From: Cryptomeria japonica
Lineage: Eukaryota > Streptophyta > Pinopsida > Cupressales > Cupressaceae
Length of the DNA stretch: 64,000 nt
Direction: 5' to 3'
NCBI RefSeq assembly: GCF_030272615.1
Contig: NC_081415.1
Coordinates: 366,117,667-366,181,666 of the forward strand
In this document: one piece after another, positions 55,601 to 64,000 of the stretch
Position numbering within the stretch: the stretch's first letter is position 1
Layout of the letters: every line of letters begins with the position of its first letter
The notes under the pieces: generated by a model
Told to the model about the DNA's origin: nothing
The model's database searches: none
The model's input: the letters and a program-made list of their open reading frames with translations, nothing else
Made by a program: the position numbers and the translations under genes

Positions 55601-57971
55601 CTAGTAGGTGAGATCCACAAAAAAAGCGGTTTGAAGGAGAAAGAAGGACAATGGAGCCACATGAAGGAGACATTCAAGTTTGCAATGATTTGCGTTTGAA
55701 TTGATGTCTTGTTTTCATGTCTTTATTGAGTGTAATTAGGATTGTTATAATTGCAATTTGAGTTTTTGTGATTGAACTAGGCTAATGTTTATCTTGCTTT
55801 GATGATCCTTAATTTCTTATCTACATTAATTGGTGAAACCAACATGAACTAACCCCCTAATCAAGCTTTTGAGTGCTTTTGAGTTGATTTGCAAGTGAAA
55901 AACCTAAGAAACAGGGTAATGCAGGGTTTTCTGAGAACTTCTGCGCCTGTGTGAAGCAATCTGAGCCTGTGTCAAGCATTCTGCACCTTTGTCAAGGACT
56001 TCTGCACCTGTGTTAAGGACTTCTGTGCCTATGTTAGTAAATTTTGTGCCTGTGTTACTACATTTTGTGCTTGTGTGAGACATTTTGCGCCTGTGTAGGG
56101 CCAGAAACAGAGGTAAAAAGTAGTGTTTTTTACTTGCAAATTGTTTTGTTTTGCATTCTGTTTCTGCTTTTTTGGTTTTTTGGTACTAATTCTTTGTGTA
56201 GAACCTTGGCATTATGCATGGAAAAGACAAAGATGAAACTACTAATGAATTTTATGCAGGTTCGCTAGTCAAAGATCAAGCAAATTAAACTTCTGACTTG
56301 GTGGTTTTGCAGGTTGCCTTGGACTCCAACTAAACTTTGTGTTTGTAATTCATATTTAGGCACCTAGTATGATTTCTAAATAGGATGGAATGAATGTGTG
56401 TTTTCTTTGATTGTTGATTTTGACATTGGAGTAGGAGAGTATGCTCTTATCCTTCTTAGGGTGATCAGAAATCCAGATCTTCGATACCATTCTCTTGGTT
56501 CAGATTGTTTGTTACCTTTAGAGGGCCTGCCTTCCTGACCATTTGCTTTCTTTTGCAAGCAAGTGACAATCATGAGAAGGGAATGACCCAAAGTGAGTAC
56601 AGCTAGAATACCTTGGCATTCTAACTCACTATAAATATATACCTGATGGGCGAAAGCTTTGAAGGAAGGGTTACGTGGGAATTGTAGTTACTTGGGAAGT
56701 GATGACCCTTGGACTCTTTCTCATATCAACATCTAAGTAGGGCCTCATGGTATAAATCATGCTTGCACGACTACATTTGTTTGGTATCTTGGTGGGCTTA
56801 ATGTCTCAATCACACTTGCGTGACACCAAGGAGTAACGCTTAACAAAAATCCTTACTAAACACCTTGTATTTAGAGGCCAAAAATCCTTCTAGTTGCTTG
56901 AGAAGGACAAGTTCGGATACTTGGAAGAGATACTAAGTTCCCCATGGGGATATTTCCATGGGGACTGATGCTTGGCTGCCCTGAGAAGTGAGTGTCGTGG
57001 AGGGGAGCCTGTGGGGTCAAGCATCTATGTATTCTCCTTGAATCTCATAATGAGTCTACCTCTCAAGTACCTACTGTCCTTGCCTACCATAAGAAATGTG
57101 TGAATGAGCATGATTGTCTTGAGTCTAAGTTGAAATATCTTGTCTTGTTTATTTGTCAAAAGTTGAGTTGTGTCTCATTTCAAAAACAAGACAAATTGAT
57201 TCAAAACAAGGATTAACACAAGAGTATTTCATTCAACAAAGTTCAAAACACCTTCAAACATGGTTGTCAAACATTTTTCAAAATCTTGTCTCAACATTCA
57301 TGTCACTTAGATTTAGGTTCATCCTAGGTTTCCATTTTGCAAATTCATTGTCAATTACCAAGGTTAAGTTTCGCCTAGGTCATACTCCTTTGCATATCAA
57401 TAAGGGTCATCCATTTTGCATGTGTCCTCTTGCATTAGAGTAATACCATTTCATAATTCAAACTTAGGTTGACATTGTCATACATTTGCATTTTCATACC
57501 CTAGGTTTCTTCATTAAGCTTAGGTCATTATCATACCATATTAGGGTCATTTGCATAGTAATTGTCCCTTTGCATATAGTGTCAAAACTAGGTTTTGTTA
57601 TACTTGAGTAATCCAAATCTTTGATAAACCCTAAGTCATTGTTAGGAAGTCTAGACCTTATCAAACCTTTTCTCTTTTTGTCATTATTGTCATTTGGTCA
57701 AACCTAGCTTAGTATCCAAGCATATAGGGGAGACATTGTCATTTTGTCCTTTTATCACTTGGTCCTTTTGTCCTTTGAGGTCTAGACATCATTTCAATTT
57801 CCTAAGGGTCTCTTTTTAGAATTGCATTCATAAGTTTGTCAAAATCTTTAAAAAAGAACAAAAACATAGGTTTAATTCTTGCCATAGATTGCATTTCCGT
57901 CTGTTTAGTTTGCATTTAGTTTCATATCATACATCATCCTTGAAAAAGAAAAAAATTCCAAAAATATTGCA
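55601..57971 (+). other. Element E leader region
   Basis: 2.4 kb without a recognised gene. It contains the 21-bp tandem repeat (55937-56100). The region from 57200 to 57960 is rich in TTAGGTT/CATTTGCAT words. A long leader before the first ORF is common in large Gypsy-type elements. Confidence 0.45.
55937..56100. repeat. Tandem repeat, about eight 21-bp units
   Basis: Units of the form CTTCTGCGCCTGTGTGAAG recur eight times with scattered changes. Confidence 0.85.
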
Positions 57972-60842
57972 TTGCATAGTGACATGTCTATTGAAACAAG
58001 GTTTCAAGCACCAATGATGCAACAAAGTTTGACATATCAACCGACAATGCAATCACAATTATATCCAACCCAACAACAAGGCAATATCGATCAAACTTTT
58101 TATGATGAAACAAGTCTCCAAATACAAAAACTAGAGGAGAAACTAGCTCAAGAAGAGGAGATATTGGAACAAAGAGTGAAAAACATTGAGAAGAATAGAT
58201 CACAAATGTCCAAAATGTTTCAAAAATTTCTAGGTCGAAATCCAAAGATTGAGCCAATTGATGTAAGATCTCTTCTTGAACGATCAGACATACCAGCTCT
58301 CCTCTCACAAATAGAGATGATGAAACAATTTCAAGAAAAGAGACAACATCAATTTCAACATTATGTGCCTCCACAACAAGAACAAGAAGGTGTTTACTAT
58401 CAATCAAATTTTCAACCATCACAACCAATTGTTCAACAGTTCGAACATTTCCAATAGACACAACCAATGGTCCAACATATACAACCAACACAACCAATGG
58501 TCCAATTTCAACAATATGTCCAACCAACTATACAATGTCAACAAATAGTTCAACCAATGGTGGAATATCAACAAGTTCAATCAACATATCAATGTCAACA
58601 ATCACAACCAAACATTCAAAAACAAAACTTGTAGCACACACCAACCCAAGTTTCAAACATGTCAGAACAATTGAACCAAGTCCAATATCAAAACATGACA
58701 TCAAACCAACTCCTTTCGAAACAAGTTCAAATTCTAGATACAACTATGTCAAAACCTCGAAAGAAAGGTGGCTTTATTGCAATGCTCTTAAGGAAATTAC
58801 CAAGTGAGTTCTTTGAGGAAGATCAAGATAATACAATTATGTCTAGCAATGCCTCATCCCCCTGCAAACAAATTGACTCTCCAGTGGCATCTATCCCTAC
58901 ACCTTTAGAAGTTTCAAAAGAACCTTCTATATTGTCCTCATCAAACAATACACCCAAGGATGCAATTATCCAAGGGCTATCCATAATTGATTGCCAAGAT
59001 AATCCAATTCATGATGCACATCCTTGTCATGTTTCAGAAATACAAGACCCAATGCCACCATGCACTTTATTGCCATTACCTGTTTTAGAGGACCCCATTC
59101 AAAGTCCCTCTTCCTCATGTCCAAGCATTGATTCCTTGCAAGAATCCATCACAAATTTTCAAAGTGCATTTCCTTCATGCCAAAGCATTAATCCCTTTTC
59201 AGAATCCCCCATGCATATCCAAAGTCCAACCTCATGTCAAGAGGATAATTTAGAGCATCAAGAAATGTGTCTTAAAAAAGATCAAGATCAAGATCCCAAA
59301 ACCTTATCATCCCATCCAATTGTTGACCAGGACCCCATGTTCCCAGACACTCACAATGATTCCCCTATTCTTGTCCATCCTATCCAAAGTCCTATTGACA
59401 CTCCATTCCCTGAGAAAGATCAAGATATCCCAGTCCATCCAATCCCAAATGATCCCATTCCATTTCATGAAAAAAATGTCCTTTCAAATCCCATTGACAT
59501 TCCAGATATCCCTTCCATCCTTTCCAATGATCCCATTGAAAGTCAAGAGCAAAGCACCTTTAAAGAGGATTCCAATGATATTCCTCCTTGTCAAGATCAA
59601 ATTATTCCTTTAAATCCTCCACAAGATCCTTTTGTTCCTCCATCTCCTTGTCCTAATCCCACATATCCACTCCAAGATCACATTTATTTTGATGATCCCA
59701 TTATTTCTCCCATTCCATCTCTTGAAGAGCCTATCATTGAACCATGTCCACTACAAAATCCTAGTCCCCCTCATGATCCTAATTCCCCTCATGATTCTAA
59801 CGTGTCAGTGCAAGATGTTCATGAACCCTCAACGTGCATAATGGGTTCTTCCATTTTGGTGCAATCTGATCCACTTCAAGGTCTCATTATTTCTCTCATC
59901 TCATATCCACCTCATAATGGACTTGCGTCTTCTTCCCAAAGAAAAGAGTATCCTAGAAGTCAAGATATTCATAAAGGCAAAGGAGTAGACCTTTATGAGA
60001 AAGAACCCCTCCATATCAAAGAAGATCTTAAGGGTCATGTCTACACAACTCACTCTCAAGATGTTGGTATCCCTCCATCAAAATCAAAACATATCCCTTC
60101 CCCTTCATACCTTCCATCCATCTTAGGTCCTTATATCCCTTTGTCCTCTATGCAAGGTCAGCAAAGGCACACATCCTTGAGTAAATTTCATCCATCCAAA
60201 AGAACTCCATTTCATTCATATCCATCCATGCATTCCTTTCCCCCTCCAAGCAATTTGGATGCCAAGTATAAAAGTCACAAGTCTAAAAATCCACATGTAT
60301 TCAAGGATCAACATGTCCAATATAATCGACATGTCAAAACAAAGAACAATATGATCTATAAAGAAAAAGAAATATCCAAAAGGCCACAAAGGTCCACTGA
60401 GAAAAATAAAGCAAAGTCAAAATATATATGGGTTCCTAAATCCCTTAGGCAAGCAATGCACTCCAAGGAACCACAAAAGCATGAAAAATAAAAAACCATG
60501 TGGATCCCTAAGCGGCTCCTTGAAGCACAAAATCCTAAAGAAACATCCAACTTGGCATCGAAAATCGCTATTCCTCCATCCAAACCTCTCAAATCTATTC
60601 CTCCATCACCTTCTTCATCCATTTTGGGCCCTTATGTCCCAAAATCCATAGCCTTTCCTCCATCCAAATCTCACAATCTGAGATCCATTTTTCCTCCATC
60701 AATCCACCACCCATCAAGGTGTGTGCCAATGTTGATCTTGCCTTCATTTCCATCTAGTGAAGCCCAATTCTTCCAATACCCTATCCATTATCCAATGCAT
60801 ATTTTCCATCCTTCGATCCCTTTGATCCCATCCTTTGCATAA
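57972..60842 (+). pseudogene. Element E long Gln/Pro/Ser-rich ORF, no pol
   Basis: One frame of 957 codons from ATG 57972 to TAA 60840, with internal stops TAG 58455, TAG near 58616 and TAA 60489, and no frameshift. Order: Gln-rich start, a coiled coil (QIQKLEEKLAQEEEILEQRV), a short folded-looking segment with KFLGRNPKIEPIDVRSLLE, QPMVQ repeats, a basic patch (KPRKKGGFIAMLLRKLP), then 500 residues rich in Pro, Ser, Asp and Ile, likely disordered. The C-terminus has two related blocks, each with SILGPY(I/V)P and W(V/I)PK(S/R)L. No zinc knuckle, protease, RT or integrase is seen. It may be the product of a non-autonomous Gypsy-type element. Function unknown. Confidence 0.65.
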
Positions 60843-61807
60843 ATCCTTGCCTTAGTTTCATCTTATTTTCCATGTCCTTATCCTACCAACGTCTTTGAGC
60901 ATACTTTTAAAGGCCATGGTCCATTTTTTTTTCAAGGCTAATATCCAAACAAAAAGACACTTGAGTCCTTCTTCCATCCCCTATCATGTGTCCATCTTCT
61001 ATTGAAAAAGTCAAAATACAAAAAAAAAAGTGAAAAAAAAAAGACAAAAGGAAAAAAGTAAAGCAAAAATAATTCATCCACTAGTGAAAACCTGGCAAAT
61101 AGGCGCCTTGGGCAAGTACCATGATGAAAACCTAGCAAACAAGCATCATGCGTAATTTATGAACTTCTTGCACACCACACTTGGGGGCAGGTTTTATCCT
61201 ATCATATCCTTTTGTCCTTCATTGTTCCATTATCCTATCGAACCCCATGTCATTACCCTTCATATCCTATTGTCCCTCATGTCCAATTTCCCTTTCCACC
61301 TTTGATCTTGACAAGGTTGAGGATTGTCATGAGCAGCATAAATCTTGTTTGCAGCTTTTAGTCCATCATAGCTTTTGGTATTTATCCATTTGCTTATTAT
61401 AACCTTTCATCCATATTCCTTGTCTTATTGCAACTTTCTGCCACTATCCCTTAGCCAATCTCAACTTTCAGTCAATGTCCCTTATCCATTCTTGGTCTTG
61501 CTTATCCTATCCATATCTTATCACTATCCATACACTCTTTCTGTCCCTTGATCTTGATCTGACATAAGGACGCAAAAGTTAAACATAGTTTCAAAAACCT
61601 CTTGACATGTCCCTCATGCCATGTCACTGCTTTACATTGTCATATCTAATCTTTTGTCCCATCACGCAATAGCCCTTGAGAATTGCATCCGTATTGTCTC
61701 CATAATAACAGGCCTTTGTCTTCCCTCTATCCACCATCATTTCAGCAAGCCTATTTATTCAGCTGTCATATTCCTTTCCTTGCTAGACACTGGGGGCAAA
61801 AATCATA
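60843..61807 (+). other. Element E 3' region with PPT-like runs
   Basis: Non-coding. It has a direct repeat (TGAAAACCTGGCAAATAGG at 61085; TGAAAACCTAGCAAACAAG at 61124) and two G-rich runs, ACTTGGGGGCAG near 61179 and ACTGGGGGCAAAAA near 61789. Either could be a polypurine tract, but no LTR start TGTAGAC follows. Confidence 0.45.
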
Positions 61808-62135
61808 AAAATTGAAAAATGTCCTGAAATAATCATATAATGTCCTGAAAAAATCCAAAAAATTGAAAAATGTCCTGAAATAATCCAAAAAAATTGAATA
61901 ATGTCCTGAAATAATCCAAAAAAATTGAATAATGTCTTGAAATAATCCAAAAAAATTGAAAAATGTCCTGAAATAATCCAAAAAAATTGAAAAATGTCTT
62001 GAAATAATCCAAAAAAATTGAATAATGTCCTAAAAAAATCCCTAAAAATTGAATAATGTCCTGAAAAAATCCCTGAAAATCATATAATGTCCTGAAAAAA
62101 TCCCTAAAAAGTGAAATAATGTCCTAAAAAAAATG
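61808..62135. repeat. Tandem repeat, about eleven units of 31 bp
   Basis: Each unit contains ATTGAAAAATGTCCTGAAAT followed by AATCCAAAAA. The middle five units are nearly identical, and units at both ends are shorter or changed. Confidence 0.9.
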
Positions 62136-63221
62136 AACACAATTTTTTTTTTCAAAACATCAAAATCCAAAAACAATTTCTCAAGCATTTTGCATTTTGT
62201 CAATAAATATCCCCTTTATGCATAGACAAATCATTGAGCATCCCTCCAACGACATGCAATCACACGCTGCACTTTCATGAAAATCACTAATTAATAGATG
62301 ACCTTTTTCAATCAAACTAGACATTCAAACTGATCACAATTGTCTTATCAATCGAACATCAACATTAATATCGTTTGTCCTTGTCACTACTATCATGAGT
62401 CTTATACAAGGTGTGGTATACTCGAAACCAGACTGTGTCCTGTCTTAGACGGGATACCGCATTCCCTGAAACTAGACAGCATGATCGTCCTATCAACACT
62501 TTCAACTTTTGACAATGAAGATCAAGATGTTTGTTTGACTTGTTGGAATTAGCGAGTCTTATCATTTATTGATTTATCTTCGATCATGTTCCTATGTTGC
62601 TCGATGATGTCACTGAGTGATTTAGAGTGACTGGGATGGTTCATGGTCCCTTTCTTTTTTGTTGTGATTGTAGTTTGTCTGCGATGTGTTTGTCTTTTGC
62701 AAAAAGGGTTGCATTTCAGCTCTGGCCTTCAATGCCATGATGCTACACATCCATTTTGCTACATTAAATCAAGGTTCTCACCTACAAAGTGCATTATTGA
62801 AAGCAAGTTTTTTCTTCATGTCTAACTATCCTCTATCTCATTTCTTCTTACTCACATTTCTTCCATCAGTTTGGATAGTCAGTTCGGTCTAGTGCTCTGA
62901 TTTCCCCAAACACATATGCTGCATCCTGCATTCATTGGTTAGTACATTTGTATCACATCAAGCATTTTTATCCATTTCATATCATAAATGCATCAAAATG
63001 TATCCATACATGTTCCACAATAAACAGTACATATGCCATCCATACATGGAAAATAACATAAGTCATAACACATTGCATCCCATCATATCGATGCATATCA
63101 TATCATATATCAAAATAATATCGGAGTACAAAATTGGACTGTTTGTCCTAAGTATGGCCCGCAGGCTGACTACATAATGTCAAACTACATCTGTCTCTGT
63201 CGTAAGGAGCATGTGCCTCTG
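62136..63221. other. Unassigned region
   Basis: AT-rich, with short ORFs lacking motifs. CATATCAT words occur at 63060-63110. I see no element boundary. Confidence 0.35.
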
Positions 63222-64000
63222 TCACTGGGTGCTCCCTCTATCCTCCTCATCCCTAACATGTCTCAAGGATGATGTCCCTCCTATCCCAGGTCCTGGTTGT
63301 GGTGGTCTCATAGGTCCACTCACCCCCATGCTACTCACTGACCTCCGAGAGCGTGCCCTACTCTCTGTCCTGGATCATGCCCGATATGAAGCTGCTCTCT
63401 GCTTTGGTGGAGCTGCACTCTCATATAGTGTCCTTGAATGGCGTATCTCCTCTCCGGTCTCTACCAACATCTGTGCCATCTCCCGTGCATTGGCATCCCT
63501 AATCAACCCAATATACTCAGTGACTCTCTGTTCTTCTCGCTGTGCCTGAGCTATGGCTGTATCTCGAGCCGCTGTAAGTCTGGCTATCTCTGCTTTGAAC
63601 TGCTCATGCTCTATCCTCAAGATGGCATTTTGTCTCTCTAATGTTGCAATGTGATCATGCTGACTCGCTATGGTAGCCCTGCACATCTCCATCTCCTCTA
63701 TCCTAGCTATCTCCGGCTCTATGGGTATATCCTGCAATGACTCCTGATCGGCTAAATTTGGATCATAATCATCATCCCCCTCATCATCTTTGTCCTCATC
63801 ATCCTCCTCATCCTCATCACCACCCTCATCCTCCTCATCCTCATCATCTCCCTCCTCCTCTCCTATGAGTGGGAAGTCCTCCTGTCTCCTAGGTACCGGA
63901 ATATCAGGATCTGTCAATGGCACTGGCTGTCATCGTGCAAACCATTGCTCATACTCCTTTGTCATCCCAACATCCACCACATCTAATCTCCAATCCCACT
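63222..64000 (-). pseudogene. Acidic/coiled-coil ORF relic, minus strand, runs off the window
   Basis: The minus-strand frame enters at the window edge (WDWRLDVVDVGMTKEYEQWF), meets TGA at 63930, then continues through PLTDPDIPVPRRQEDFPL. An acidic stretch of about 30 residues of Asp/Glu (63770-63860) and a coiled coil with HIATLERQNAILRIEHEQF follow. After TGA at 63375 it reads on through an Arg/Ser-rich tail to TGA at 63222. Base composition is richer in C and G than its surroundings. It looks like the C-terminal part of a retroelement gag-like or associated ORF whose globular part lies beyond the window. I do not recognise the family. Confidence 0.5.

Noticed and set aside
57988-58527. 179-residue minus-strand ORF
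   Set aside because: It is antisense to the Gln-rich start of the E ORF; the open frame follows from CAA/CAN codons on the other strand.

Overview
This window looks like intergenic DNA from a large, repeat-rich plant nuclear genome. The evidence is AT-rich sequence, stacked LTR retrotransposons with tRNA-Met-type primer sites (TGGTATCAGAGC), and Copia and Gypsy polyproteins broken by many stops. A conifer or other gymnosperm fits best, but that is inference from style and nesting; no marker gene fixes the species. I found no convincing host gene, no RNA gene and no CRISPR array. Everything with coding character is a retroelement product or a relic of one.

Layout. 1-8759: a plus-strand Copia element (element 1) with decayed gag-pol. 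Its 3' LTR is split by a 2.4 kb non-coding LTR element (5707-8087) with its own LTRs and target duplication. 8760-9462 and 16587-19050: a minus-strand Copia (element F), split by a complete 7.1 kb element A (9463-16586). A has equal-length LTRs, a five-zinc-knuckle gag-like ORF and a second ORF of unknown function, but no reverse transcriptase or integrase. 20546-23975: a minus-strand Gypsy relic of Tat/Ogre type. 25327-39442: a 14.1 kb element B of the same general kind as A, inserted in a GA microsatellite. B itself contains a 5.7 kb minus-strand insert (G) and a solo LTR. 39443-41204: a purine tract, a 1.2 kb palindromic satellite and a CT minisatellite. 41209-43600: a plus-strand coding relic and a minus-strand unknown ORF (H). 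43640-46610: the 5' part of a minus-strand Copia (element D), whose LTR family matches the solo LTR in B. 46614-47485: a tandem repeat of about 357 bp. 48180-53742: element C, third member of the A/B group, lacking its 3' LTR. 54358 to about 62 kb: a Gypsy-style LTR element E with one very long Pro/Ser/Gln-rich ORF. 63222-64000: a minus-strand acidic/coiled-coil ORF running off the window.

The most interesting content is the A/B/C group. These three different elements share a plan: LTR, tRNA-Met PBS, gag-like ORF (coiled coil, then an LDE/SGLGY-type linker, then 4-5 CCHC knuckles), then a long ORF2 with conserved blocks, no pol, then PPT and LTR. Their LTRs share a C-rich motif near the 3' end and an array of AACAAGGT-like words with the autonomous Copia elements here. 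That suggests, as inference, that A, B and C are mobilised in trans by Copia machinery. ORF2 resembles the broad class of plant retroelement-associated ORFs, but its function is unknown. Several of these long ORFs (C ORF2, A gag, B gag, E, H) stay in one frame over 0.4-1 kb codons while carrying point stops, mostly TAG.
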